Assembly (NCBI GenBank): GCA_963777625.1
Contig: CAVZRO010000023.1
Span: 1 to 64,000 of the forward strand
Direction: 5' to 3'
From: DATDIC01 sp963777625
GTDB lineage: Bacteria; Pseudomonadota; Alphaproteobacteria; Acetobacterales; Acetobacteraceae
DNA length: 64,000 bases
The translations under genes were made by a program, and so were the position numbers. The notes under the pieces were generated by a model that did no database searches, was not told where the DNA came from, and saw only the letters and a program-made list of their open reading frames with translations. Below are positions 26,947 through 36,847 of this stretch, in pieces; the first letter of the stretch is position 1; every line of letters starts with the position of its first letter.

Positions 26947-27446
26947 CGCCTCGTTTGCCCCTCCGATCGCCCGAGGTGATAGGCACCCACCAGGCCCGCG
27001 AGCAGCAGCATGGAGGCGAGTTCCACCGCCAGCATGTACGGGCCGAACAGCAGGGCTCCCACTTGCCGAGGCCCGACGAGAGTGCCGCTGGAGACGAGGG
27101 CTGGACCAAGCCACAGCATGTAGACGAGTTCGCCCAGAAGGATTGCCGCCAGGCCGCTCGGCCCGACCCAGATCCAGGGTGTCAGCCATCGCCGCTCCTG
27201 GCGGATCGCGGCCTTGCCCAGGTTGAGCATCATGACGACGAAGATGAACAGCACCATGATTGCGCCGGCATAGACGATGACTTCGAGCGCGGCGGCGAAC
27301 GGGGCGCCGAGGATGTAGAAGATTACCGCCACCGCGAGCAAGGAGATCACGAGGTAGAGCAGCGCATGCACGACGTTTGCGTTGACGATCACAAGCGCGG
27401 TGGAAAGAATCGCAACGACGGTTGCAATGTAGAACGCGGCTAGCAT
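26943..27446 (-). CDS. nuoJ: NADH-quinone oxidoreductase subunit J
   Basis: NuoJ has 167 residues and five membrane helices. It shows NVVHALLYLVISLLAVAVIF and the family signature VIVYAGAIMVLFIFVVMMLN, where a pi-bulge helix gates proton transfer. It follows nuoI after a 10-nt gap and overlaps nuoK at ATGA. Confidence 0.95.
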   Translation of the reverse strand: MLAAFYIATVVAILSTALVIVNANVVHALLYLVISLLAVAVIFYILGAPFAAALEVIVYAGAIMVLFIFVVMMLNLGKAAIRQERRWLTPWIWVGPSGLAAILLGELVYMLWLGPALVSSGTLVGPRQVGALLFGPYMLAVELASMLLLAGLVGAYHLGRSEGQTRR

Positions 27447-27456
27447 TGCGGCGGCG

Positions 27457-27972
27457 TCACGGGATTAACCCGCGCAGGTCGACCGGCGGCTGCTCGCGCT
27501 CGGCGTCGCCCTTGTTCTTGCCGCCGATCGTCTTGCCGGCGACGCGCCAGAAGCTATAGCCCGGGTACTTGCCGGGGCCACTGATTAGCAGGTCCTCCTT
27601 TTCGTAGACGAGGTTGGGCCGTTCATATTCGCTCATCTCGACATCGGGGGTGAGCTGGATCGCGTAAGTCGGACACGCCTCTTCGCACCAGCCGCAGAAG
27701 ATGCAGCGTGAGAAGTTGATGCGAAAGAACTCCGGGTACCAACGGCCATGCTCGTTTTCGGTCTTCTGCAGCGCGATGCAGTCGACCGGGCAGGCGGCGG
27801 CGCAGAGATAGCAGGCGACGCATCGTTCTTCGCCGTCAGGATCCCGCGACAGGATGATACGGCCGCGGAACCGGGGCGCCAGGTACGGCTTCTGCTCGGG
27901 GTACTGCACCGTCGCCGGGCGGCGGAAGAGGTGGAGGAAGATGTACCAAAGTGTCCGAAGGTCGCTGAGCAT
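27457..27972 (-). CDS. nuoI: NADH-quinone oxidoreductase subunit I
   Basis: NuoI is the ferredoxin-like subunit that holds clusters N6a and N6b in the connecting arm of complex I. Two complete [4Fe-4S] motifs are visible, CVACYLCAAACPVDC and CIFCGWCEEACP. The protein has 171 residues, of normal length, and the N-terminal amphipathic helix (LRTLWYIFLHLF) lies against the membrane. The gene lies 18 nt after nuoH in the same operon. Confidence 0.97.
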   Translation of the reverse strand: MLSDLRTLWYIFLHLFRRPATVQYPEQKPYLAPRFRGRIILSRDPDGEERCVACYLCAAACPVDCIALQKTENEHGRWYPEFFRINFSRCIFCGWCEEACPTYAIQLTPDVEMSEYERPNLVYEKEDLLISGPGKYPGYSFWRVAGKTIGGKNKGDAEREQPPVDLRGLIP

Positions 27973-27990
27973 CGCGCTCTCTTTCCGGTA

Positions 27991-28941
27991 TCAAACGGCG
28001 AGCAGGACGCCGCCGGTGACGACGAGGTTCAGCAAGCAGAGTGGCAACATGACTTTCCAGCCGTAGGCCATCAGTTGGTCGTATCGCGGTCGCGGCAACG
28101 CCGCGCGCAGCAGGATGAAGAAGCCGACGAAGAATGCGAGTTTCACCAGGAACCACAGCACCGGCGGCAGCACCGGCCCCAGCCAGCCGCCGAAGAACAA
28201 CGTGACGATCATCGCCGAGATGAGGATGATGCCCACGTACTCGCCGATGAAAAAGATGCCGAACTTCATCGCGGAATATTCTGTGTGGAAGCCGGCGACG
28301 AGCTCGTTCTCCGCTTCCGGCAGATCGAACGGCAGGCGGTGGGTCTCGGCGATGCCGGCGATGAGAAACGTCACGAAGCCGACGAATTGCGGGCCGATGT
28401 ACCATAGGCCACGCTGCGCCTGCACGATGTCCCTGAGGTCGAACGAGCCCGCCATCAGGACGACACCAACCAGGGACAGCCCCATGAACACCTCGTAGCT
28501 CAGCATCTGCGCCGCTGCGCGCACGCCGCCGAGAAGCGAGTATTTGTTGTTCGAGGACCAGCCGGCGAGCACGGTGCTGTACACCGCCAGAGATGTCATC
28601 GCGAGGAAGAACAGCAGCCCGATATTGAAGCTGATGACGCCGATCCCGGGGGCTACCGGGATCACCGCGAAGCCGATCAGCAACGCGGCCATGACGATCG
28701 CCGGCGCCACCACGAACACGGCGCGGTCCGCGAACGGTGGAGTCCAATCCTCCTTGAACAGGATCTTGATCATGTCCGCCACGACCTGAAGGATACCGAA
28801 GGGACCGACCCGGTTCGGACCGAGGCGGTCCTGGAAGAACCCGAGCAGGCGCCGCTCGATCCAGGTCAGGAAGGCAGCGAACCCGACCAGCACGATCAGG
28901 ATGCCAAAGGCATTTGCGATCCCGCGGGCGGGTTCATCCAT
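27991..28941 (-). CDS. nuoH: NADH-quinone oxidoreductase subunit H
   Basis: NuoH is the membrane subunit that forms the quinone tunnel with NuoB and NuoD. The 316 residues contain ERRLLGFFQDRLGPNRVGPF, the loop ETHRLPFDLPEAENELVAGF with its acidic quinone-site residues, and EYSAMKFGIFFIGEY. Its start overlaps the last codons of nuoG by 8 nt. The gene is complete. Confidence 0.97.
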   Translation of the reverse strand: MDEPARGIANAFGILIVLVGFAAFLTWIERRLLGFFQDRLGPNRVGPFGILQVVADMIKILFKEDWTPPFADRAVFVVAPAIVMAALLIGFAVIPVAPGIGVISFNIGLLFFLAMTSLAVYSTVLAGWSSNNKYSLLGGVRAAAQMLSYEVFMGLSLVGVVLMAGSFDLRDIVQAQRGLWYIGPQFVGFVTFLIAGIAETHRLPFDLPEAENELVAGFHTEYSAMKFGIFFIGEYVGIILISAMIVTLFFGGWLGPVLPPVLWFLVKLAFFVGFFILLRAALPRPRYDQLMAYGWKVMLPLCLLNLVVTGGVLLAV

Positions 28942-31688
28942 GGCCGATGTTACCCACGTCGGCGTCGCCCGCCGCCGTCACCTTGCCCCACGCGGGCAAG
29001 CCAATGCCGACCGATCCCGAGAGCCCGATCGCCATTCCGGCGACGCCGGCGGGCAAGCCTGGCCGCACTCTGACAGGCAGGCGCGATACGGTCCCACCAA
29101 GGCTGACCGCCACCATGGCTCCGCCCGCAACACCAAGGCCGGCCGCATCCTGCGCGTTCAATGCGAGATAGGGAGACGGGACGCGCTCGGCGACCGCAGG
29201 GGCCAAGCGGCTCAATTCTTCGCTGCCGAAGATCTCGTGCAGCGGCACAATCAGCCACGCGTCGGCTCGCGCGACGAAGGCCTCCGGCACATCGTCGAAA
29301 TGGCGTAGCCCTGCGCCAGACGGTGGTTCGATCAGGCGAACGCCGGGATCGCCGCCCCGCAACGGGCCGCCGACCTCGTCCTGGAACTTGTTGACGGCCC
29401 GCACGGAGTTCCACGCTGGAGCCCAGAAATAAGGAATCAGCGAGGCAGGCAGAGTGGGTCGTGCCCCGTAGTATCCCTCCATGGTGTACGAGAACGGCGT
29501 GTCGGGGTCGTCGGGCGGCTTGGGCTCGCGCACCGTGGCGTGCTGCATGGATGGAGGTTCGGCCGCTGTATCGGTGCGGCTCGCGGCTGATCTTGGCGCC
29601 ATTGACGCGAAAATCCGCGGTCGGCGCCGCCCGCGGGATTGCTGCGAGCGCCGGCAGGGCCTTGGCGCATGCAGCGGTGACGTCGTCCATGCGCGCCCAG
29701 GATGGCTCGGGCGCACGGCCTGTCGCATGCAGGGCATCGCGCAGCCAGCGCCAGCTCTCCTGGATCGGGCCTTCCGGCACGAGAAGCTGGAAGAAGCGCT
29801 GGGCTCGGCCTTCATTGCTTACCAGCGTCCCGTCGGCCTCGGCGAAGGTCCCGGCGGGCAGCACAATTTCAGCCCGGCGAGCGGTATCGTGCAGCAAGTG
29901 GTCGATGACTATGAGGTGACGCGCGCGGGCGAAGCAGCGGTCAACCGTCGCGCGCTCGGCGTGGCGATAAAGGTCGTTCTCAAGCACGACGACCACCTCC
30001 GCTTCGCCCTGCTCGACTACTTGAAACGCGTCGGCCAGCGTCCCGCCGCCCATCAGGCCGAGACCCAGGCTGTTGCACTCCGGCACCGTCAGGCACAGCT
30101 CCGCGGCATGACCGGCGTCGCACAGGGCCCAGGCGACATTGGCCGCCGCCTCAATCACCGCCGCACTGGCACAGCCGGTGCCGACCACCACGAGCGGTCG
30201 CTTGGCCTCCCTGAACGCGCACGCAATGTCGCGCGCGAGCGCACCGGTGTCCGCCGGCAACCCGGTGACGGCGGGTGCGGATGGGTTGATCTCATGCGCC
30301 ACGGCGAAACCGAGCCGCGCCAGATCGTCGGGCGCCGCTCGGAAGGTTCGGGTCGCCACGTCGTCGAGCCGTGTCGTGTCCGGAGTGGCGACGAAGAGCG
30401 GACTTCGCTCATGCGGTGCCGCGTTGCGCACGCCGGCATCGTGCCAGCTCGGGATCCCGAGCTGCTCCGCGATCTCGAAGGCCTTCCGGCGCACCGCCTG
30501 GCGAAGACTCAAGGCGAGGCGCGGCGCGGTGTCGGGCACGTCCTCACCGAGCACCAGCACCGCATCGGCTTGTTCGACATCCTTGAGCGACGGGCTGCGT
30601 GCCGGCCCGTTCCGCAAGATGTCCACGATCAGGCCGAGCAGCGCCTGCTCGCTGTCCGAGATGCCGAGATGGAAGCGTCCGGCGCCGACCAACTCGCGCA
30701 GCGCAAAATTGGCCTCGAGCGAGGCGCGCGGCGAGCTGATCCCGATCGCTGTGGCGCCGTGTGACAGGACCTCCGCCAGGCGGCGCAGCGCTTCGTCCTT
30801 CGACACCGGCGCGAGTTCATCGTCGCGGCCGACCCGCAGCAAGGGCTGGCGGATGCGTTGATCGCTGTTGACGAAGCCGTAGCCAAATCGGCCGCGATCA
30901 CACAGAAAGTAGCCGTTCACCTCGCCGTTGAACCGGTTGAGGATGCGCCGGACTTTTCCGTAGCGCTCGTTCGGCGTCGTGCTGCAGCCGAGGCCGCAAT
31001 GGACGCACACCGACGGGGTCCCGCGCAAATCCCATTTGCGGTCGTAGAACTCCGCGAGGGTCTTGTCGTCGAACACGCCGGTCGGACAGACCTCGGCCAA
31101 GTTGCCGCTGAAGTCGCTCTCAAGGATGCCATCCTCATGGCGACCGAAATAGACGTGATTGTGGGCGGCGAAAACGTCGAAGTCGCGCCCGCCGGCGTAG
31201 TCGCGATAGAACCGGGTGCAGCGGTAGCAGGCGATGCAGCGGTTCATCTCGTGGGTGATGAAGGGTCCGAGATACTGGTTGCGGTGGGTCCGTTTCTTGA
31301 ACCGGTATCGACGGTAGGCGTGCCCGGTCATGACCGTCATGTCCTGGAGATGGCACTCGCCGCCCTCTTCGCAGACCGGGCAGTCGTGCGGATGATTGGT
31401 CATCACCCACTCGATGCCGCTAGCGCGGAACTTTACCGCCTCGGGATCGGCGATCGAGATGCGGGTGTGGTCTTCGGCCGCCATCATGCACGCCATCACG
31501 AGCCGCCCGTGCTGGTCGTTATCGCCGTGGAATTGCTTCACCGCGCATTGCCGGCAGGCGCCAACCGACCCCATCGCCGGATGCCAGCAGAAATACGGAA
31601 GGTCGAAACCCAGGGAGAGACAGGCGTGGAGAAGATTGTTCCCCGCCGTCACCTCGTAGCTCTTGCCGTCGATGCTGATCGTCGGCAT
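28934..31688 (-). pseudogene. nuoG: NADH-quinone oxidoreductase subunit G, frameshifted at a 4-bp duplication
   Basis: NuoG is the large iron-sulfur and molybdopterin-fold subunit of the NADH-oxidising arm. Its N-terminus carries FCWHPAMGSVGACRQC, DCPVCEEGGECHLQDM, CIACYRCTRFYRD, CPTGVF and CVHCGLGCS. About 710 residues are read to PHRYSGRTS. There ATGG is duplicated in tandem (29547-29554, plus strand), shifting the frame. Without one copy the sequence continues as MQHATVREPKPPDDPDTPF to NKFQDEVGGPLRGGDPGVRL and a stop at 28934, giving about 915 residues as in E. coli NuoG. The C-terminal match is to the E. coli subtype. Real lesion or assembly error cannot be told apart here. Confidence 0.88.
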
Positions 31689-31691
31689 CGG

Positions 31692-32981
31692 CTACCTCCA
31701 GGGACAGCGTTTGAGTTCGATATGACGCTCAAATTCTTCGCGGAAACATTTCAAGCCGCTTCCGAGCGGCTCCATGGCGCCGGGAGCGAGCGCGCAGAAC
31801 GTCCTGCCAGGGCCGAGGAAGTCGGCGTGCATGGCGAGGATCTCCATGTCGCGAGCTTCGCCCTTGCCGGCCTCGATCGCCCCCAGCAACCGTTCCACCC
31901 ACGGCAATCCATCCCGACAAGGCGTGCACCAGCCGCAGGATTCCTGGGCGAAGAAATGCTCCAGATTGTGCAGCACCCCGACCGGGCAGGTCTTGTCGTC
32001 GACGATGATCATCGTGCCCGTGCCAAGGCGGCTTCCGGCCTTCTCGACGGAATCGAAATCCATGGCGACGTCGAGATGCTCCTCGGCGAGGAATCGGGTC
32101 GAGGCGCCACCCGGCAGAAAGGCACGCAGCGCATAGCCGTCGCGCATGCCTCCCGCGTGCTCCTCGAGGATTTCCCGAACGGTCGTGCCCATCGGCAGCT
32201 CCCAGGCTCCCGGGTGCTTCACGCGGCCGCTCGCGCCATAGATCTTGGTGCCGCCGTCTTCGCCGTGCGCCAAGCCGCGGAACCAGGACGCGCCGTGATT
32301 GACGATGTGCGGCACATTGGCCAAGGTCTCGACATTGTTGACCACAGTCGGCTTGCCCCACAGCCCGCTGATCTGCGGGTAGGGAGGCTTCGCCCGGGGG
32401 ATCGCGCGCTTTCCCTCCAGCGCGGTGAGCATCGCGGTCTCGTCGCCGCAGATGTAGCGCCCGGCGCTGCGGTGCAAATGCAGCTCCAGGTCGAAACCGG
32501 AGCCCAGGATGTTCTTGCCGAGATAGCCCTTGGCGCTCGCCTCATCGATGGCGCGCTGCAGGCGCTGGCCGGCAAGCGCGTATTCGGCACGGAGAAAGAG
32601 GTAGGCGACGTCCGCCTGCACCGCGAAGGCGCTGACGATGGTGCCTTCGATCAGTTGGTGCGGGTCGCCCTCCATCAGCAGCCGATCCTTGAAGGTGCCC
32701 GGCTCCATCTCGTCGGCGTTGACCACGAGGTATTTGCGTGGCGAAGCGTTGCCGGCGGACCGCTCCAGGCTCCACTTCCGCCCGGTCGGGAAGCCTGCGC
32801 CGCCGCGCCCCCGCAGCTTGGATGCCGTCACCTCGTCGATCACTGCCTGCGGCGTCATGCCGCCGAGGACCTTGCGCACCGCCGCATAGCCGCCGGCGCG
32901 CGTATAGGCCTCGATCCACAGCGGCTCGTCGCCGGGACGTATATTCCGGGTCAGCGGGCGCTCCATCGCCTCGCCGGTCAT
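31692..32981 (-). CDS. nuoF: NADH-quinone oxidoreductase subunit F
   Basis: NuoF is the FMN- and NADH-binding subunit. The 429 residues contain the NADH site GRGGAGFPTGRKW, the FMN-binding region YICGDETAMLTALEGKR, and the N3 cluster motif ESCGWCTPCRDG near the C-terminus. I set the start at ATG 32981, which overlaps the nuoE stop (ATGA). The upstream in-frame extension is nuoE in another frame. Confidence 0.96.
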   Translation of the reverse strand: MTGEAMERPLTRNIRPGDEPLWIEAYTRAGGYAAVRKVLGGMTPQAVIDEVTASKLRGRGGAGFPTGRKWSLERSAGNASPRKYLVVNADEMEPGTFKDRLLMEGDPHQLIEGTIVSAFAVQADVAYLFLRAEYALAGQRLQRAIDEASAKGYLGKNILGSGFDLELHLHRSAGRYICGDETAMLTALEGKRAIPRAKPPYPQISGLWGKPTVVNNVETLANVPHIVNHGASWFRGLAHGEDGGTKIYGASGRVKHPGAWELPMGTTVREILEEHAGGMRDGYALRAFLPGGASTRFLAEEHLDVAMDFDSVEKAGSRLGTGTMIIVDDKTCPVGVLHNLEHFFAQESCGWCTPCRDGLPWVERLLGAIEAGKGEARDMEILAMHADFLGPGRTFCALAPGAMEPLGSGLKCFREEFERHIELKRCPWR

Positions 32982-33466
32982 GGGTATCTCTCCAGCACGC
33001 AATCGAGTTGGTCCGGCTTGACGTCGCGATGGAGGTCTTCGTCGATCATGATGGTCGGCGCATGATCGCAGGCGCCGAGGCACACGATCGGCAGGATGGT
33101 GAATCGGCCGTCGGCGGTGGTTTCTCCCCAGCGGATACCGAGCCGGGCCTGGATGCGGTCCCGCAGCGCCTCGTAGCCCATGATCCAGCAGGAGATGCTG
33201 TCGCAGACCAGGATGACGTGACGCCCGACCGGCCGGCGGAAGATCAGGTTGTAGAACGTCGCGACGCCGTCCAGCTCGTCGGGCGACATTTCGAGGATGC
33301 GCGCGATCTCATCAAGGTTCTCATCCGATATCCACTGATGCGCACGCTGCACCATCCGAAGCGCCTCGATGCAGGCCCCACGCCGGCTCTCGTAATGGCC
33401 GGCGAGGGCCGCGATCGCCGCGCTCTCGGCCGGCGTCAGCCGGTCGGTCCCCTCAACGGTCGACAT
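32978..33466 (-). CDS. nuoE: NADH-quinone oxidoreductase subunit E
   Basis: NuoE is a thioredoxin-fold subunit of 162 residues that holds the N1a [2Fe-2S] cluster. The ligand cysteines are visible in VCDSISCWIMG and CLGACDHAP. The segment DGVATFYNLIFRRPVGRH is typical. It overlaps nuoCD at its start and nuoF at its end, so translation of the three genes is coupled. Confidence 0.95.
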   Translation of the reverse strand: MSTVEGTDRLTPAESAAIAALAGHYESRRGACIEALRMVQRAHQWISDENLDEIARILEMSPDELDGVATFYNLIFRRPVGRHVILVCDSISCWIMGYEALRDRIQARLGIRWGETTADGRFTILPIVCLGACDHAPTIMIDEDLHRDVKPDQLDCVLERYP

Positions 33467-35222
33467 CGGCCATCACGAAGTCGATGCTGCCCAGGACCGC
33501 GATCAAATCAGGTACCATCGAGCCCCGGCACATCAGCGGGATCATCTGCAGGTGCGGGAATGAAGGCGTACGGATGCGAGTCCGGTATGACATCGTGTCG
33601 CCGTCGCTGATCAGGTAGTAGCTGTTCAGACCCTTGGTGGCCTCGATGCAGACGCTTGCCTCGCCTGGAGGGATCACTGGTCCCCAGCTCACATTGAGGA
33701 AGTGCGTGATGAGGGTCTCAATGTCATGCATCGTATGGTCCTTGAGCGGCGGCGTCGTCAGCGGATGCCGCGCCTTGTAGGACCCTTCCGGCATGTTCTT
33801 GAGGCATTGTCCGATGATGCGCAGGCTTTGCCGCATCTCCTCGACACGGACGGCGGTGCGGTCATAGCAGTCGCCATGACATCCCGTGGGGATGTCGAAC
33901 TCGAATTGCTCGTAGCCTGAATAGGGCCGCTTTTTGCGGTAATCCCACTCGAAATCACACGCCCTGAGACCAGGGCCGGTTGCACCCCACTCGATCGCCT
34001 GGTCCAGGCTGTACGCGCCGACCCCTTGGGTACGCCGCTTGAAGATGCGGTTCTTCATCACGAGCTTGTCGTACTCGTTCAGCCGCGCCGGCATGTAGTC
34101 GAGGAACTCGCGGATAAGGCGGTCCCATCCGCGCGGTAGGTCCTGCGCCAGGCCGCCGATGCGGAACCAGCTCGGATGCATGCGGAATCCGCAGATGGCC
34201 TCGATGATCTCGAAGGCGCGTTCGCGGTCGGTGAACATGAAGAACACCGGCGACATGGCGCCGACGTCCTGGGCCATGGTGCCGTAGAACACCAAATGGC
34301 TGATGATCCGGAACAGCTCCGCCAGCATGACGCGGATCACCTTCACCCGGTCCGGCACCTCGATCCCGGCCAGCTTCTCGACCGCGAGCACGTAGGGCAG
34401 GTTGTTCATCACCCCGCCCAGGTAGTCGATGCGATCGGTATAAGGGATGTAGGTGTGCCAGGACTGGCGCTCGCCCATCTTCTCGGCGCCGCGATGGTGA
34501 TAGCCGATATCCGGAACGGCGTTGACGATGTCCTCGCCGTCGAGTTGCAGCACGATGCGAAACACGCCATGCACGCTCGGGTGGTGCGGACCCAGGTTCA
34601 GGAACATGAACTCGTCGGTCTCGCCGCGCCGCTGCAATCCCCAGTCCTCGGGTCTGAACCGCAACGCCTCCTGCTCGGTGTCCTCCTTGGCGGGCGGGAG
34701 CTCGAACTGCCCCGCTTCCGTCGCCCGCGCCGGATGATCCTTCCGCAGCGGGTGGCCCTGCCAGGTCGGCGGCATGAGGATGCGCCGCAAATGCGGGTGG
34801 CCCTCGAAGCCGATGCCGAACATGTCCCAGACCTCGCACTCGTACCAGTCAGCGGCAGGCCAGAGATCCGTCACGGTGGCGAGCAAACATACCGCACCGA
34901 GGAGCGCCACCTTGATGCGAACGTCCGCGTTCCGCTCGTAGGAGAGCAGGTGATAGACGACGGTGAAATCGCTCGCCGGCTGGCCCTTCCTGTGGGAGCG
35001 CTGGCGCTCGTCTATGGCGGTAAGGTCGAAGAGCGTGCGGTACGGCCGCTCGATTCCTTTTTTGAGAAATTCCAGAATGCGGTGTGCATCCGCGCTTGCG
35101 ACCCAGAGCGTCGGAATTCCGTCGCAGGTTTGTTGCGACACGAAACTCACCGCGCCAAGATGGTCCGCCAGTTCGCGCACCACGGTCGAAGCGGTCTCCA
35201 CGCCAGGGAGATCATCGAGCAT
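33453..35222 (-). CDS. nuoCD: NADH-quinone oxidoreductase fused subunit C/D
   Basis: One 589-residue protein combines NuoC (about residues 1-180, with WYECEVWDMFGIGFEGHPHL and RRILMPPTWQGHPLRKDHPA) and NuoD (about 200-589). NuoD has NLGPHHPSVHGVFRIVLQLDG and the quinone-site histidines, GYHHRGAEKM and, near the C-terminus, DVDR. Most alphaproteobacteria have separate nuoC and nuoD genes. The fusion is the E. coli arrangement and, together with the NuoG subtype, indicates a complex I of the gammaproteobacterial lineage. nuoB ends 3 nt upstream. Confidence 0.95.
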   Translation of the reverse strand: MLDDLPGVETASTVVRELADHLGAVSFVSQQTCDGIPTLWVASADAHRILEFLKKGIERPYRTLFDLTAIDERQRSHRKGQPASDFTVVYHLLSYERNADVRIKVALLGAVCLLATVTDLWPAADWYECEVWDMFGIGFEGHPHLRRILMPPTWQGHPLRKDHPARATEAGQFELPPAKEDTEQEALRFRPEDWGLQRRGETDEFMFLNLGPHHPSVHGVFRIVLQLDGEDIVNAVPDIGYHHRGAEKMGERQSWHTYIPYTDRIDYLGGVMNNLPYVLAVEKLAGIEVPDRVKVIRVMLAELFRIISHLVFYGTMAQDVGAMSPVFFMFTDRERAFEIIEAICGFRMHPSWFRIGGLAQDLPRGWDRLIREFLDYMPARLNEYDKLVMKNRIFKRRTQGVGAYSLDQAIEWGATGPGLRACDFEWDYRKKRPYSGYEQFEFDIPTGCHGDCYDRTAVRVEEMRQSLRIIGQCLKNMPEGSYKARHPLTTPPLKDHTMHDIETLITHFLNVSWGPVIPPGEASVCIEATKGLNSYYLISDGDTMSYRTRIRTPSFPHLQMIPLMCRGSMVPDLIAVLGSIDFVMADVDR

Positions 35223-35225
35223 CTT

Positions 35226-35864
35226 CTAGACGCCATCCGGACTGCGCAGGTCCGTGGACCGTTGCCGTTCCGGCCGTTTGAGATCGCGCAGGCTCGGATG
35301 GGCCGGGCGTTGCACGCCCTGCGCTCCGATCGTCCAGCTCAATGGACGGCGTTCCTTGCCGATCGTCTGCTGCAGGAGGATGAGGCCCTCGAGCAGGACA
35401 TCCGGGCGGGGTGGGCAGCCGGGGACGTAGACGTCGACCGGGAGAAAGCTGTCGACACCCTGCACGACGCTGTAAATGTCGTACATTCCTCCCGAATTCG
35501 CGCAGGAACCCATCGAGATCACCCAGCGAGGTTCCATCATCTGGTCGTAGAGGCGCTTGATGACGGGGGCCATCTTGAGAAACACCGTGCCCGAGATGAC
35601 GATCAGGTCGGCTTCGCGCGGGGTGGCACGGAGTACCTCGGCGCCGAAGCGCGCGATGTCGTATTTGCTGGTGAACGCGGTCGCCATCTCGACGTAGCAG
35701 CAGGAGAGACCGAAGTTCAGCGGCCAGATGGAATTCTTTTGTCCCCAGGAGACGATGTCCTGCAGCCGCGTCAGGATCAGGGATCGTCGGATCGCTTCCT
35801 CGAACGAGGAGCCGGTTTCGCCGTCCGGTGCTTTGGTCTCTGGCCTGCTCAACCACCAGGGCAT
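35226..35864 (-). CDS. nuoB: NADH-quinone oxidoreductase subunit B
   Basis: NuoB holds cluster N2, the last electron carrier before quinone. Ligands are visible in FGLSCCYVEM, GSCANSGGMY and VPGCPPRPD. The 212 residues include a C-terminal tail of about 35 residues (from GAQGVQRPAHPSLRDLKRPE) that resembles E. coli-type NuoB tails. The gene follows nuoA after 4 nt. Confidence 0.96.
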   Translation of the reverse strand: MPWWLSRPETKAPDGETGSSFEEAIRRSLILTRLQDIVSWGQKNSIWPLNFGLSCCYVEMATAFTSKYDIARFGAEVLRATPREADLIVISGTVFLKMAPVIKRLYDQMMEPRWVISMGSCANSGGMYDIYSVVQGVDSFLPVDVYVPGCPPRPDVLLEGLILLQQTIGKERRPLSWTIGAQGVQRPAHPSLRDLKRPERQRSTDLRSPDGV

Positions 35865-35868
35865 GCCG

Positions 35869-36267
35869 TCAGCTCCGGCGAAAGGAACGAAGGTTTGCCC
35901 CGCGTGGTCGCCAATCCAGGGCCCCCAGTCGCCATAGATAGATCAGGGCCGCGACGAGGACCCCGACGAACACCAGCATCTCGATATATCCGGCCCAACC
36001 GACTTCGCGGAACGCGATGGCCCAGGCGAATATGAACACCGTCTCGAGGTCGAAGATCACGAAGAACATCGCGACGAGGTAGAACTTCACGGGAAAGCGG
36101 AACCGCGCGTATCCGACTGTGACGATCCCGGACTCGAACGGCTGGACCGTCGCCTTGCTCGTGTGTCTTTGCCCCAAGACGTAGGAGAGCCCGGTCATAG
36201 TGGCGACCAGGGCGACAACGGCAGCGGAGTAAACAACCAGCGGCCAAACGAGAGCTGTCTTTTCCAT
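35869..36267 (-). CDS. nuoA: NADH-quinone oxidoreductase subunit A
   Basis: NuoA is a small subunit of 132 residues with three membrane helices and the conserved loop QPFESGIVTVGYARFRFPVK before FYLVAMFFVIFDLETVFIFA. It is the first gene of the minus-strand nuoA-B-CD-E-F-G-H-I-J-K-L-M-N operon. Its promoter must lie in the 36268-36847 gap, which contains a copy of the TGAGTAGTTTCC element pointing at it from 152 nt upstream. Confidence 0.95.
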   Translation of the reverse strand: MEKTALVWPLVVYSAAVVALVATMTGLSYVLGQRHTSKATVQPFESGIVTVGYARFRFPVKFYLVAMFFVIFDLETVFIFAWAIAFREVGWAGYIEMLVFVGVLVAALIYLWRLGALDWRPRGANLRSFRRS

Positions 36268-36399
36268 CGTCCTCGCGCCGAAGATGTTTTCAGTGCTGAG
36301 AGCTAACGCCAGCTTCTGGATCGGAGCCCTCGGTCGATACCCTCAACGGTTCCGTGCTCTCCCCCATCTCGAGTGTTGATAATTTCGGGCGGGTGGCCT

Positions 36400-36420
36400 G
36401 CGTAGCCTCGGAAACTACTC
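36400..36420 (-). promoter_or_regulatory. TGAGTAGTTTCC element pointing at nuoA
   Basis: Read on the minus strand this is CTGAGTAGTTTCCGAGGCTAC. The 17-bp core GTAGCCTCGGAAACTAC (36400-36416, plus strand) is an imperfect palindrome. The TGA lies 152 nt from the nuoA start codon. It is one of nine related copies in the right half of the window. Confidence 0.7.
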
Positions 36421-36557
36421 AGCCAGCGGCGTTCGTGAGCACCCACGGGACCTACCGGAAACCTGGCGGTCGGCGCGCGGCAGATAGCGTGCGCGATCGA
36501 CCCCGAGATCGCGTTGGCAGCCCGCGCGATGCGGTGCGCGATCGCACGGAGTTGGCC

Positions 36558-36577
36558 TGAGTAGTTTCCGGGTCTGC
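36558..36577 (+). promoter_or_regulatory. TGAGTAGTTTCC element pointing at the HAD-GH65 genes
   Basis: TGAGTAGTTTCCGGGTCTGC lies 290 nt before the HAD start codon. With the copy at 36400-36420 it forms a back-to-back pair in the divergent gap 36268-36847. The rest of that gap holds no gene. It contains a direct repeat GTGCGCGATCG near 36489 and 36531. Confidence 0.7.
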
Positions 36578-36847
36578 CGTCGCGAGCCCGATTCCGCCAT
36601 GACCGCACAGGCGCGCCTACAATATTGCTGCGCATCCCGCGAGCTACCGCGAGGTTCCAGTGCCTTTCCTGGGTGGAGAAGACCGGTTGCGAACCGGCGG
36701 TTGGCCTGGCGTCCCGTTCTGTATGGGAGGCAGTCACGTTGCGGTGGCACGCCACTATCCGCACGGCCACCTGTGCCTGCCGGTGGCCGTCACGCCGCGC
36801 GATGAGTGTTCGGGCAGCCGCATGGTCAGAACGGGAGAGCGTTCGGT

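Noticed and set aside
30858..33065. 735-residue plus-strand frame opposite nuoG and nuoF
   Set aside because: Antisense shadow in high-GC DNA; the minus strand carries unmistakable complex I motifs.
34176..36035. 619-residue plus-strand frame opposite nuoCD, nuoB and nuoA
   Set aside because: Spans three overlapping real genes in antisense and shows histidine/aspartate-rich low-complexity content typical of shadows.
36560..36750. sigma-54 promoter candidate TGGCACG downstream of the element
   Set aside because: The second half (TTGC at the right distance) is absent at this and the other loci I looked at.
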